DNA of 26,430 bases from positions 1-26,430 of the IMG/VR virus record IMGVR_UViG_3300028044_000061; one strand, written 5' to 3'. Every line of letters starts with the position of its first letter. Position 1 is the stretch's first letter. Shown piece after piece: positions 11,529 to 21,369 of the stretch. The stretch is from a virus. The notes under the pieces are model-generated. The model worked only from the letters and a program-made list of their open reading frames with translations, was not told the DNA's origin and ran no database searches. The translations under genes and the position numbers were made by a program.

Positions 11529-14500
11529 TCATATGATATTAATAGTACTTCCCATGCCAGAGTGATTTGTACACTGATAATATAAAGTGCTAGGAGCATT
11601 CATAGGTACAATAAATGTCTGTGTGCCTGTGGTACTACCACTCACACCAGAAGTATAACTACTACCACCATTACTAACTCTAATCGCAAATGGATGAGAC
11701 CCTCCAGTAGTATTAACAAAATTATATGTAAATCCTTTATACAAATAAAGCACTGGATCAAGAGTATTACCTGCGATTATACCAGGACCACTAAACTCAT
11801 AATTTGAACTATCGGGAGCAGTTATAGTAAAGGTAATGCTAAAACCAGGAAGATTGGTAAGAGCACTACCATTAATTGCAGGAAGTGAACCAGTAAGTTG
11901 GCTTGATGGAATATTTGTAAGTCCAGAACCATTACCAACAAATGAAGTGGCACTTACAATACCTGTGGAACCATACATCGTAATCCCGGTTCCAACTGAT
12001 GCAATACCAGAAACATTTAACTGATTAGTAAATGTAGTTCCGGTAATTGTTACACCAGCACCAATTGTTGTAAGTTTTGCATTATTATTACTAGTGCCAG
12101 TACCAAATCCTAAAGTTACATAAGAATTATTTCCATAATAAACATCATTTGAAGGATATATATTTACTAAACCGATTGTTGAGTTTAGGTTCTCTTCTTC
12201 TACCTTAACTCCAATGTATAATGGATTTTCATTTGCATTAATAAAATTACCAACTGTTCCACCACTGCTATATGAAAAAATTTCTAAATCATTTCCAAAA
12301 ATTAATTTATTATCTGTATTTAATATGCTTGTCGTAGATGAAATTGCAATACTTTTAAAAGTAGAAATACCGGAAACATTCAGTTGTTTGGCAAATAGTG
12401 TTGATCCGGTGACTGTGGTGATCCCTGCAAAGGTACAAATACCAGAAACATTTAAAGTTTCAAGAGAAGTATTTCCTTTGACTGTAAGAGCACTAGTTGG
12501 ATTTGTGGTTCCTATGCCAATATTACCAGTTGAAGATACTTCAATAGCAGTAGGAAAATCATTAGCAAAAACATAAACAAGACCGGTATTTGTAGCAGCA
12601 ATCCCGACGGTGTATCCTTCTAGTCCGTTAGGAAGCTCATCGCCAGCATATGAAATTGATCCGAAACTTCCAGCAGAAGCACCAAAGACCATAAGACTTC
12701 CGTCACCACTTATTGCAACACTTTCACCAAACTGATCATATGTATTAGTAGCATAAGAACCAGTTATAATATTTGACTGTGTAAATGTATTTTCGGAACG
12801 AGTAAAGACATACCCAATACCAGTGCTAGTAGTAACTCCTACTTCATCTCTAGGTGCGCCGACAATAATAGTTGTACCATCTGCATTGATTGCAACACTG
12901 CTTCCAAATTTATCACCATAAGATTGCCCACCACTATCAACAGCAAGAGAACCAGTAAGAACTGCTATTTCGGTAAATGTATTTCCCGTGCGATCAAATA
13001 CATATACAACACCAGCACCTTCATCAGGTCCAGAGACAGCAGTATTGATATTTTTATCTAATGGTGCGCCAACAACAATAGTTTTTCCATCATCACTTAC
13101 ATCTACAGAGTTTCCAAAGGCATGGTTACTCGTAGATATAAGTGTACTCCCATATTCATATGGTATATTAGCACCACTACCAGTAAGAATTCCTACTTGG
13201 TTAACTGCATTTCCCGAGCGGTCAAAGACATATACGACACCAGTGTTGGAACTAGAATTTGATCCTACTTCATCAGACGAACATCCAACAATAAAAGTTT
13301 GACCGTTTGCGGTCATTGCCAACCCATTTGATCCAGTATAATACCTATCACTAAAACTGGCACCACTACCTGTGAAGGTGGTGATGCCAACAAATGTGTT
13401 TCCTACACGATCATACAGATAAACCTCATTGTTATATGGAAATTGTGGGGTTACAAGAAGAGAATTGCCGTTTTGACTTAGACATACACCGTCCCCAAAT
13501 TTTAGCAAATTTGACGGAGTTGGTGGATGGATTGTTGCTATCTTATTATATGTGCTTCCTACTTTATCGTAAACATAAACAATACCAGCATCATCAAGTG
13601 ATCCATTGGGGACAAAACCAGGATCTGTGTGTTTTTCGTCCCAGGGGGCACCAACAGCAATAGTATTGCCAGTAGAACTTACCCCGATTGAATAACCGAA
13701 CAGGGGGATATTATAAATTGGGCCATCACGGTAATTCCTACCAAGCTGGCCGGTAAGTATTCCTACTTGAGTAGGTGTATTACCGGAACAATCATAAACA
13801 TAAACAAGACCGGAATAATAAGTTGTGCTGAACCCTGATGGATATGATTGAGCAGTGAAGGAAGCAGTCACCAGAGTAGATCCGTCTTTACTTATTTCAA
13901 CTTTATCACCAAAGTAATTTGCCGCCATTGTTGCTCCTATAGCAACGTAACCTTCCGGGTAGACATATGTTTCCCTATATCCATAGAAAGATCCAGAAAG
14001 AACTGCACGTTCAGTAATGCCAGGTGCCCCATAAACAAGTTTTCCTGCCGATAATGCAAAATCAGAAGAACCAGAAGCATTAACATATGTTGTCGTGTTA
14101 GTTGCGGCTGGAACATTAGCATTAATAGTGACTTGTCCTGTGGAACCAGAAACAGTTACATTACTTCCAGCAGCAATAGAAGTTATAATACCAGTTAATG
14201 CAGTTCCTGAACCACTAAAAGAAGTTGCTGTTACAATACCAGTTACATTAATGCCACCAGAACTTAATGTAAGTCCAGTACCAACATTAATAAAATTATT
14301 TGTACCATCCAAAGTAATAGATGCACTTCCAACAGTTAGAATACCAGTAACTCGTGCATTTCCTTCTACAAGAAGAGCAGTTGTACCAATACCAATCGTA
14401 ACAGTACCAGATGCATTCTTGATCGTTGCAATACCAGTTACATTAATGCCAGAAGAGTTAATCGTAACAGCAGAACCTACGATTACTGATGATGCAGTTA

Positions 14501-14891
14501 CAACACCAACATTAATATTTGGGGTTCCAGTAAGTCCTTGAGAGTTTGTTGCTATACCTGCTGATGTCGAATAAGTTGCTATACCTGCTGATGTCGAATA
14601 AGTTGCTATTCCGGCATTAGTGGCATAAGTTGCTATACCTGCTGATGTCGAATAAGTTGCTATACCTGCTGATGTCGAATAAGTTGCTATACCGGCATTA
14701 GTGGCATAAGTTGCTATACCGGCATTAGTGGCATAAGTTGCTATACCTGCTGATGTTGTAAAGGTTACTGTTTCTGAAAGAGAAAATGATGTAGAATATC
14801 CAACCCAAGATGCACCATCCCAAATATAATAATTTGATCCAACTTGAGAAATTTGATTTAAAGTAGGAGAACTTGGGAAATTTATTGCCAT
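11529..14891 (-). CDS. Tail fibre with 9-aa repeats, FG-GAP propeller and cupredoxin-like tip
   Basis: 1120 aa. The N-terminus (FPSSPTLNQISQVGSNYYIW, GASWVGYST) is a module common in cyanophage fibres. Eight GIATY-type 9-residue repeats follow (about 48-118), then QGLTGTPNINVG and strand-rich fibre sequence. Roughly residues 290-780 hold repeated FG-GAP-like units (FGYSIGVSSTGNTIAVGAP, FGNSVDVSDDGKTIVVGAP, FGSSVAINADGTTIIVGAP), as in integrin-type beta-propellers that bind ligands. The last 100 residues look like a cupredoxin fold with a complete type-1 copper ligand set: His1066 (GGSHPF), Cys1107, His1110 and Met1113 (CTNHSGM). It lies 3 nt downstream of the 1656-aa fibre gene. Receptor binding by the propeller or tip is inferred. 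Confidence 0.85.
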   Translation of the reverse strand: MAINFPSSPTLNQISQVGSNYYIWDGASWVGYSTSFSLSETVTFTTSAGIATYATNAGIATYATNAGIATYSTSAGIATYSTSAGIATYATNAGIATYSTSAGIATYSTSAGIATNSQGLTGTPNINVGVVTASSVIVGSAVTINSSGINVTGIATIKNASGTVTIGIGTTALLVEGNARVTGILTVGSASITLDGTNNFINVGTGLTLSSGGINVTGIVTATSFSGSGTALTGIITSIAAGSNVTVSGSTGQVTINANVPAATNTTTYVNASGSSDFALSAGKLVYGAPGITERAVLSGSFYGYRETYVYPEGYVAIGATMAANYFGDKVEISKDGSTLVTASFTAQSYPSGFSTTYYSGLVYVYDCSGNTPTQVGILTGQLGRNYRDGPIYNIPLFGYSIGVSSTGNTIAVGAPWDEKHTDPGFVPNGSLDDAGIVYVYDKVGSTYNKIATIHPPTPSNLLKFGDGVCLSQNGNSLLVTPQFPYNNEVYLYDRVGNTFVGITTFTGSGASFSDRYYTGSNGLAMTANGQTFIVGCSSDEVGSNSSSNTGVVYVFDRSGNAVNQVGILTGSGANIPYEYGSTLISTSNHAFGNSVDVSDDGKTIVVGAPLDKNINTAVSGPDEGAGVVYVFDRTGNTFTEIAVLTGSLAVDSGGQSYGDKFGSSVAINADGTTIIVGAPRDEVGVTTSTGIGYVFTRSENTFTQSNIITGSYATNTYDQFGESVAISGDGSLMVFGASAGSFGSISYAGDELPNGLEGYTVGIAATNTGLVYVFANDFPTAIEVSSTGNIGIGTTNPTSALTVKGNTSLETLNVSGICTFAGITTVTGSTLFAKQLNVSGISTFKSIAISSTTSILNTDNKLIFGNDLEIFSYSSGGTVGNFINANENPLYIGVKVEEENLNSTIGLVNIYPSNDVYYGNNSYVTLGFGTGTSNNNAKLTTIGAGVTITGTTFTNQLNVSGIASVGTGITMYGSTGIVSATSFVGNGSGLTNIPSSQLTGSLPAINGSALTNLPGFSITFTITAPDSSNYEFSGPGIIAGNTLDPVLYLYKGFTYNFVNTTGGSHPFAIRVSNGGSSYTSGVSGSTTGTQTFIVPMNAPSTLYYQCTNHSGMGSTINII
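14548..14760 (-). repeat. 27-bp coding repeats, eight units
   Basis: Tandem 27-bp units on the minus strand encode AGIATYATN or AGIATYSTS. Many are identical at DNA level, which points to recent slippage or gene conversion. Confidence 0.9.
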
Positions 14892-14894
14892 TTT

Positions 14895-17800
14895 TTATGC
14901 CTCTAGTTGAAGAATGGTTAGGTTAGCAGTAATTGCCTGTGTTGTTCCTGAAAGATTTGTAATTGCCGCATATATTGTAGTTGTTGGAGAATTATCCAAA
15001 TTTCCGCCCATTACAAAAGGAGAAATGATTTGTGTGGTTGAAATGCCCGTTGTAACAACTTCGGCAATCACACCACTTCCTGGTGCTGGATCTTCTCCAA
15101 CACTTCTAGAAACATCATTTGCTCTTGATGTGCTATCAGTATATAGTCTTAACCATCCCGTCGTAGAAAGACCAACCTTCATCAGGGCATAAGATTTAAA
15201 TCCAGTTATATTTGTATTACCAATTCCAAGGTTTGCGATTGATGTAGTGACCCCAGATACTGTGGTTCTTGATTGTAGGGAACCACCGGATGCCGTGATT
15301 GTTGCAATACCAGCACTAAATGTAACATCAAGTCCAGTTCCAAAATTAACAGTAGTTGCAGATCCAACTGATGCATTATCATCACGAACTGCAATACCAG
15401 TTCCTGCTGCGGTTACATTCAGAAGTGCAGAACCATCAATCGCAGGTAATGTTCCTGTGAGTTGTGCTGCTGGAAGATTTGTAAGACCTGATCCAGACCC
15501 AGAGAATGATGATGCCGTGATGATGCCTGTTGTATTGATATTGATTGTTCCAGATACTGTACTTGATATTCCGGCAGTTGTTGCATAACCAGCAGTTCCA
15601 GATGTTGTAGATACTCCGGCATTTGTTGCGTAATTAGCGGTTCCTGATGTTGTAGATACTCCAGCAGTTGTTGCATAAGTTGCTATTCCAGCAACATTTG
15701 CATAAGTTGCCAATCCACTTCCAGAAACAGTAGCAATACCAGAAGCAAAAGCAACATTAATATTACTTCCAAAATTGATGGTTCCTGCGGTTCCTACGGG
15801 TGTTCCGTCTTCTTCTATGATAATACCACTACCACTACCAACAACTCCTATCAGGGCACTACCATCAATCGCAGGAAGAGATCCAGTCAGATGTCCTGCG
15901 TTAAGTGTTCCATAAAAACTTGTAGCAGAAACAATACCGGCAACTGTGAGTGCCTCTGTAATAACTGTGGTTTTGATGCCAACATTACCAGAAGAATTGA
16001 TATACTGTCTTATATTTCCTTGTCCGTCGGCAATCACCACATTATTTGATGAGGTGCGAATATCTAATCCAGTCTGACCATCATATCCACCAAGAATAAC
16101 ATTATAATTACCAGTAGTAATCTTTTGTCCTGCCTGAATACCAAGTCCAATATTGTATTGCCCACTTGTAGTATCATAATATGATAATTCACCAATACCA
16201 ATATTTCTTCCTTGACCACTACTTAACGAATATAATACCTGATCTCCAATCGCAATATTTCTACCACTTCCCGAACCTGCTGCAAGATTACCAAATCTTA
16301 AATTAGACGAACCATCTGCTTGTATTCTACCCTGAGATATTGTTGTGACACCAGAAACATTTAATTGTGATGCATTTGCATAACCACCTGTGAGGTTTGT
16401 TGCATCTGTGATTGAACCAGAGATATTTCCAACTACATTTCCATAGAAAGTAGTGGCACTTATAATTCCTGTGGAACCATACATCGTAATGCCGGTTCCG
16501 ACCTGTAAAGTTCCTTTGGGGTTTGTGGTTCCCAGTCCTACATTACCACTTGAGTTTGCATAAAATCTAATATTACCATCACCATCAGAAAGAACTACAT
16601 TATTACTGGAGGTTCTGATATCGAGTCCATTTTGATTTCCAGTATAAGAACCTAATATGGTATTTTTACTACCTGTGGTAATATATTGTCCAGCATATGC
16701 CCCAACAGCAACATTGGTATTGCCGGTGTTGTAGTAGAGAGCACTATTACCAGTAGCATTGTTGTTGCTACTAGTGGTGTTGGAGTTGAGGGTATCTCTT
16801 CCAGTAGCAGTGTTGAAATTACCAGTGGTGTTGGAGAAGAGGGATCCATTTCCAATAGCAACGTTATAACTACCATTGGTGGTGAGGAGGAGGGCATTAG
16901 CACCATTAGCAACGTTGCCGTCAGCAGTGGTGTTGGATCTGAGGGCATTATACCCATTAGCAACGTTATCACTACCAGTGGTGTTTGAAGAAAGAGCACT
17001 AGAACCAATAGCAGTGTTAGTTATTTCCGCACTTCCACCACGACCAACAGTGAGACCATTAATTAATGCATCACCAGACACTGTAAGTTTGCTTGTTGGA
17101 TTTGTGGTTCCTATACCAACATTAGAGAGTGTATGAATACCTGCTGCGGTGGTTACGAATTGAGAAGAACCTCCACCAGAAGCAGATCCAGTTACAGTAA
17201 CAATACCGGCAGAAATTGCAGATACAGTTAAGTTATCACCAAAGTCAATAGTTCCTGCTGTTCCTACAGTTGATCCAGAGTCTTTTATAACAATACCGGC
17301 ACTAACGCCAACAAGATTAGTTAAACCAGATCCGTTTCCAACAAATGAAGTTGCAGTTATAATACCAACATTAAGATTAGGAGTTCCAGTAAGTCCTTGA
17401 GCGTTTGTTGCTATTCCACTTGATGTTGCATAAGTTGCTATACCAGCATTAGTGGCATAGGTTGCTATTCCGGCATTAGTGGCATAGGTTGCTATACCTG
17501 CTGATATTGCAATTGATGATGGAGAAAAATCTACCCACTGTGAAGAACTTCCATCATCATAATAAACAAAACCTCTACCAATAAGACTACTATACCAAAG
17601 AGGATATGATGTAGTATTTGCTGGAGGAGTATCTGAAATTGATAATCCAATACCAGAACCACCTGAAGCAGATCCTGTTACAGTAACAATACCGGCAGAG
17701 ATTGCGGATACAGTTAAGTTATCACCAAAGTCAATAGTTCCTGCTGTTCCTACAGTTGATCCAGAGTCTTTTACAACAATACCAGAACCACTTCCAACAA

Positions 17801-19865
17801 TACCTGTAAGAAAACTACCATCACCAACAAAACTAGTAGCAGTTACAATACCAACATTAAGATTTGGGGTTCCAGTAAGTCCTTGAGCGTTTGTTGCTAT
17901 GCCTGCTGAAGTTGCAAAAGTTGCTATACCAGCATTAGAAGAATAGGTTGCTATACCAGCATTAGAAGCATAGGTTGCTATGCCTGCTGAAGTTGCAAAA
18001 GTTGCTATACCAGCATTAGAAGAATAGGTTGCTATACCTGCATTAGAAGAATAGGTTGCTATACCAGCATTAGAAGCATAGGTTGCTATGCCTGCTGAAG
18101 TTGCAAAAGTTGCTATACCAGCATTAGAAGCATAAGTTGCTATACCAGCATTAGAAGAATAGGTTGCTATACCTGCATTAGAAGAATAGGTTGCTATACC
18201 TGCTGATGTTGCATAGGTTGCACTAGTTGCATTACCACTAAAACTTGATGCCGTGATAATCCCAGTAACTTTAACATCACCAGATACTGTAAGAGCACTG
18301 GTTGGGTTTGTGGTTCCTATTCCAACATTAGATAAAGTATGAATTCCTGCTGCTGTGGTTACAAACTGAGAAGAGGAACCACCAGAAGCATTAATAGTGA
18401 CTTGCCCTGTTGAACCAGAAATAGTAACATTAGTTCCAGCAACAATAGAAGTGACAATACCAGTTAGATTTGTTCCCGAACCAACAAATGAAGTGGCAGT
18501 TATAATACCAACATTAAGATTTGGGGTTCCAGTAAGTCCTTGAGCGTTTGTTGCTATTCCGGCATTAGAAGCATAAGTTGCTATACCTGCTGATGTAGCA
18601 TAAGTTGCTATTCCGGCATTAGAAGCATAAGTTGCTATACCGGCATTAGAAGCATAAGTTGCTATACCTGCTGATGTAGCATAAGTTGCTATTCCGGCAT
18701 TAGAAGCATAAGTTGCTATACCGGCATTAGAAGCATAAGTTGCTATACCTGCTGATGTCGCATAAGTTGCTATACCGGCATTAGAAGCATAAGTTGCTAT
18801 ACCTGCTGATGTCGCATAAGTTGCTATACCTGCTGATGTCGCATAAGTTGCTATTCCGGCATTAGAAGCATAAGTTGCTATACCTGCTGATGTTGCAAAG
18901 GTTGCTATACCGGCATTAGAAGCATAAGTTGCTATACCTGCTGATGTCGCATAAGTTGCTATTCCGGCATTAGAAGCATAAGTTGCTATGCCAGATGTAC
19001 TAGAAGAAACCTCTGAAAATATAAATTTTTGAATAGAATGGTCATATTTAAGAAATTTTTGATCATAAGAACTAGAATTAGTAGAAATACCAACAATATC
19101 ATCAAGATACTTTAATCTAGTTTCTCCACCACCACCTATTGTGGACATTTGTTGTTGAATACGATTAAGGAATAATCGATAATGTTGCTGAAGTTGTTCT
19201 AAAGTTACAAAATTTTTATCTAATGGTGTAAGAGGATCTGAGTTATTTGTATCTGGTGGTTCATTAAGAAGACCTTGATTAATAGCCTCCCTTATAATAA
19301 CTTCAGGTTCTATCTTAGAATATGTCTCTCTAATAAAATCAATCTTTTTTTCCAGTCTTACAATGTTGTTTTTAAGATTATTGGATGTTAATTTTTCAGT
19401 TTCACTAAAAACTCCATCTTTAAAATACTTATTAACGCTATTAATATGATGTTCGTTAATTATAACATCTGCTCTGATGTTTGAAAGTTCTTTTGAATAT
19501 TCTTCTAAATTATTAGAAAGTAATCCTACAATATTATAAACTTCTTCTTTAACATCGTTAATAGTATTACTTACAATATCCTTTAATTCATTAAAATTTT
19601 TAATATCTCTTTTATTCGATTTTTTAAAATCATTTTGAAGATTTTCAAAGTTCTCTTGAATATTGTTGATTTGGGAAGAAAATAATTCTTCAAGATCAGA
19701 TTGAATAACCTTTTGAGAAAGTTCTTGTTGTAATTGTATTATTTGGTCTGAAAGATTTTCTACCTTTACCAATTCATCATGAAGAGAATTATTCTTCTCA
19801 ACAATTTTAATGTTTAAATCTTCAGGTTTTTTACCAAAAATATCTGATGGTTTTTTAAGTGTCAC
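14895..19865 (-). CDS. Giant tail fibre with coiled-coil N-terminus and GIATY repeat arrays
   Basis: 1656 aa. Residues 1-210 are a charged coiled coil (DLNIKIVEKNNSLHDELVKV) that probably trimerises and attaches to the baseplate. Three arrays of 9-residue GIATY repeats follow (17, 12 and 4 units), each ending NAQGLTGTPNLNVG. Further modules are VGIGTTNPTSALTVSGD, a short FVYYDDGSSSQWVDFSPS domain, and two sets of repeats like YadA/Hia head repeats (SNTTGSDNVANGYNALRSNT). The C-terminal domain (SYALMKVGLSTTGWLRLYTD to TANLTILQLEA) resembles a cyanophage fibre tip. The start is GTG at 19865: an in-frame stop lies directly upstream and no ATG occurs near. Late promoter at 19900-19907. Confidence 0.87.
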   Translation of the reverse strand: MTLKKPSDIFGKKPEDLNIKIVEKNNSLHDELVKVENLSDQIIQLQQELSQKVIQSDLEELFSSQINNIQENFENLQNDFKKSNKRDIKNFNELKDIVSNTINDVKEEVYNIVGLLSNNLEEYSKELSNIRADVIINEHHINSVNKYFKDGVFSETEKLTSNNLKNNIVRLEKKIDFIRETYSKIEPEVIIREAINQGLLNEPPDTNNSDPLTPLDKNFVTLEQLQQHYRLFLNRIQQQMSTIGGGGETRLKYLDDIVGISTNSSSYDQKFLKYDHSIQKFIFSEVSSSTSGIATYASNAGIATYATSAGIATYASNAGIATFATSAGIATYASNAGIATYATSAGIATYATSAGIATYASNAGIATYATSAGIATYASNAGIATYASNAGIATYATSAGIATYASNAGIATYASNAGIATYATSAGIATYASNAGIATNAQGLTGTPNLNVGIITATSFVGSGTNLTGIVTSIVAGTNVTISGSTGQVTINASGGSSSQFVTTAAGIHTLSNVGIGTTNPTSALTVSGDVKVTGIITASSFSGNATSATYATSAGIATYSSNAGIATYSSNAGIATYASNAGIATFATSAGIATYASNAGIATYSSNAGIATYSSNAGIATFATSAGIATYASNAGIATYSSNAGIATFATSAGIATNAQGLTGTPNLNVGIVTATSFVGDGSFLTGIVGSGSGIVVKDSGSTVGTAGTIDFGDNLTVSAISAGIVTVTGSASGGSGIGLSISDTPPANTTSYPLWYSSLIGRGFVYYDDGSSSQWVDFSPSSIAISAGIATYATNAGIATYATNAGIATYATSSGIATNAQGLTGTPNLNVGIITATSFVGNGSGLTNLVGVSAGIVIKDSGSTVGTAGTIDFGDNLTVSAISAGIVTVTGSASGGGSSQFVTTAAGIHTLSNVGIGTTNPTSKLTVSGDALINGLTVGRGGSAEITNTAIGSSALSSNTTGSDNVANGYNALRSNTTADGNVANGANALLLTTNGSYNVAIGNGSLFSNTTGNFNTATGRDTLNSNTTSSNNNATGNSALYYNTGNTNVAVGAYAGQYITTGSKNTILGSYTGNQNGLDIRTSSNNVVLSDGDGNIRFYANSSGNVGLGTTNPKGTLQVGTGITMYGSTGIISATTFYGNVVGNISGSITDATNLTGGYANASQLNVSGVTTISQGRIQADGSSNLRFGNLAAGSGSGRNIAIGDQVLYSLSSGQGRNIGIGELSYYDTTSGQYNIGLGIQAGQKITTGNYNVILGGYDGQTGLDIRTSSNNVVIADGQGNIRQYINSSGNVGIKTTVITEALTVAGIVSATSFYGTLNAGHLTGSLPAIDGSALIGVVGSGSGIIIEEDGTPVGTAGTINFGSNINVAFASGIATVSGSGLATYANVAGIATYATTAGVSTTSGTANYATNAGVSTTSGTAGYATTAGISSTVSGTININTTGIITASSFSGSGSGLTNLPAAQLTGTLPAIDGSALLNVTAAGTGIAVRDDNASVGSATTVNFGTGLDVTFSAGIATITASGGSLQSRTTVSGVTTSIANLGIGNTNITGFKSYALMKVGLSTTGWLRLYTDSTSRANDVSRSVGEDPAPGSGVIAEVVTTGISTTQIISPFVMGGNLDNSPTTTIYAAITNLSGTTQAITANLTILQLEA
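17405..17510 (-). repeat. 27-bp coding repeats, four units
   Basis: Third GIATY array of the 1656-aa fibre, encoding AGIATYATN units. It is more uniform than array 2. Confidence 0.85.
17890..18222 (-). repeat. 27-bp coding repeats, twelve units
   Basis: Second array of the 1656-aa fibre, alternating YSSN, YASN and FATS versions of the unit. Higher-order blocks of several units recur, a sign of multi-unit duplication. Confidence 0.9.
18550..18992 (-). repeat. 27-bp coding repeats, seventeen units
   Basis: First array of the 1656-aa fibre. YASN and YATS versions alternate in recurring blocks of two or three units with near-identical DNA. Confidence 0.92.
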
Positions 19866-19899
19866 TTATGATATTAAATATTTTTTAATTTTATAATAT

Positions 19900-19907
19900 T
19901 ATTTATC
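19900..19907 (-). promoter_or_regulatory. T4-type late promoter GATAAATA
   Basis: Minus strand CTATGATAAATA, the same twelve bases as at the porin promoter but without a -35. It serves the 1656-aa fibre gene and is divergent from 19937-19944. Confidence 0.7.
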
Positions 19908-19936
19908 ATAGCATATACATACTCAAAATGAATTAA

Positions 19937-19944
19937 CATAAATA
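19937..19944 (+). promoter_or_regulatory. Plus-strand late promoter CATAAATA
   Basis: CATAAATA on the plus strand, 43 nt before the ATG at 19988. Confidence 0.65.
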
Positions 19945-19987
19945 CCCATCTTTGAGTTTTTCTAAATACTTAAAATGCTTCCCACCT

Positions 19988-20185
19988 ATGTCAAGGGATT
20001 TCAACACCCCTCAGAGAGAGGACTGGAATGGACCCATACATAAGATACTAAAAGCAGTTGATAATCATACAAATCTATACTTAAAAACCGGAGATATCTG
20101 GCATGAAGAACAAGCAGAATATCTCCGGAAGTATGTTAATAGATTAAAAACTTGGATACACAAAGAAGAAAAGAAAGAAATCTAG
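19988..20185 (+). CDS. Small hypothetical protein on the plus strand
   Basis: 65 aa from the ATG at 19988 (MSRDFNTPQREDWNGPIHKI). A TTG at 19952 would add 12 residues but lies at the predicted transcription start. It is soluble, helical and charged (HEEQAEYLRKYVNRLKTWIH), with no recognised domain. A plus-strand late promoter precedes it. Its last four bases overlap the end of the convergent C39-lysozyme gene. Confidence 0.7.
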   Translation: MSRDFNTPQREDWNGPIHKILKAVDNHTNLYLKTGDIWHEEQAEYLRKYVNRLKTWIHKEEKKEI

Positions 20186-21369
20186 GAATTCCAGAGTTTT
20201 CCTTCTGCCTTTCTTCTTCGTGCCAGACCTGCCTCTACATTTGAACCAGGATTACGATAAAGATAAAGAGCATCAGGAACCTTAGACCACTCTTTATTTT
20301 TAAGAACTCTTGTGATTGTATCAAATCCTTCTGAGTTGTAAAAATTGGAACCTAGGTTATAAGAAAAACTAAGAAGTGCAGCACGTTTTCCATCAGACAT
20401 CTCACTCCAATAAGGTATTTTTGAAAGTGTAGGAATAAACTCATTTTTAATTTGATTTATCAAAAGATCATCAGCAACTTTTTGTGTTATCTTTTGACCA
20501 AGTTTAAATGGTTTTCCATTCAAATCTCTGGTGCTTCCCCAACCAATATTAATTGGAAGATTGCCTGATAGAGGATCTGGATATGCCTCTAAATGGCAAC
20601 CTTCAAACTCTTTGACTAACTCTACTCCTTTTGCAGGTACATCATACTTGCTTCCAGAAGGAGTAGAGTTTTCTACTTTTTTTACATCAAAGATTCTTCC
20701 CCATCCGTCATTTCCAGCAGGACACCAGCGAGAAGATAAATCGGATCTCTTATAGATAGCACCTTTGCCATTATAAACATCACCTGTGTAACCATCATTG
20801 AGTGACCCATAAGGATCGTTTACAACATAGTCACCTGAGGGAGTCTTACCAATCACTACAACCATGTGGCCGCCCGTAGGATAAGACAAAGAACCACGAT
20901 GTAGGATGCCAATAACAACAGGTTTGCCAGCACTAAGACTTTTATCAAGATCAACAAAAGAAAGATTATAACTAAAATTTGACTGAATTCCATAATTTGC
21001 GAGAACTTGTGTCTGCACAGAATGATCAGTTGTATCGCCGATGGCAAATACTTTTTGAATATAGGCATCATCTCCTTGTGCTCCTTTAAGAGTTCCGGGT
21101 TTGAAATACTCAAGACACATCGCACAAGCAGAGGAATTACAAGTGCGTTCTGCATTTGTATAGTTATCTGTCTGTGGATAATAAGGAACTTCTAAACGAA
21201 TATCAGATTTAGGTTTTTCAATTTTGGTTCTATAAATACGAACCCAGTTTGAATCATCATTTAGTAATACTGAATCGTTTAGATCCTTTTCGAGTTGCTC
21301 AATAGCAGCAACGTGTTTTGGATTCTTCTCATCGTAATACTTAAAGAAGTTATGTAAATCAATTTTCAT
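20182..21369 (-). CDS. C39-like peptidase fused to GH24 lysozyme
   Basis: 395 aa. After about 60 helical residues, a papain-fold C39-like peptidase domain runs from about 60 to 225: Gln66 (YYPQTDN), Cys77 (ERTCNSSAC), His168 (TGGHMVVVIG) and Asp185 (VVNDPYGSL) are the expected catalytic residues. Residues 247-395 form a GH24 (T4-type) lysozyme: Glu256 (KEFEGCHLEAYPDP) and Asp265 are kept, but the usual Thr of TIGWG is Asn274 (INIGWG). It carries no signal peptide, so it is either virion-borne, using the peptidase and muramidase to breach the cell wall, or a holin-dependent endolysin. Its start overlaps the 71-aa gene upstream by 11 nt. Confidence 0.85.
   Translation of the reverse strand: MKIDLHNFFKYYDEKNPKHVAAIEQLEKDLNDSVLLNDDSNWVRIYRTKIEKPKSDIRLEVPYYPQTDNYTNAERTCNSSACAMCLEYFKPGTLKGAQGDDAYIQKVFAIGDTTDHSVQTQVLANYGIQSNFSYNLSFVDLDKSLSAGKPVVIGILHRGSLSYPTGGHMVVVIGKTPSGDYVVNDPYGSLNDGYTGDVYNGKGAIYKRSDLSSRWCPAGNDGWGRIFDVKKVENSTPSGSKYDVPAKGVELVKEFEGCHLEAYPDPLSGNLPINIGWGSTRDLNGKPFKLGQKITQKVADDLLINQIKNEFIPTLSKIPYWSEMSDGKRAALLSFSYNLGSNFYNSEGFDTITRVLKNKEWSKVPDALYLYRNPGSNVEAGLARRRKAEGKLWNS

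Noticed and set aside
14095-14541. Long plus-strand frame of 148 codons, and others like it opposite the fibre genes
   Set aside because: These mirror repetitive minus-strand coding sequence; composition is low complexity and no promoter or ribosome site supports them.
14548-18992. CRISPR array
   Set aside because: The 27-bp repeats are direct, in frame, without spacers, and encode a protein repeat.
9539-19865. Diversity-generating retroelement acting on the fibre genes
   Set aside because: No reverse transcriptase, template repeat or adenine-biased variable repeat was seen in the window.
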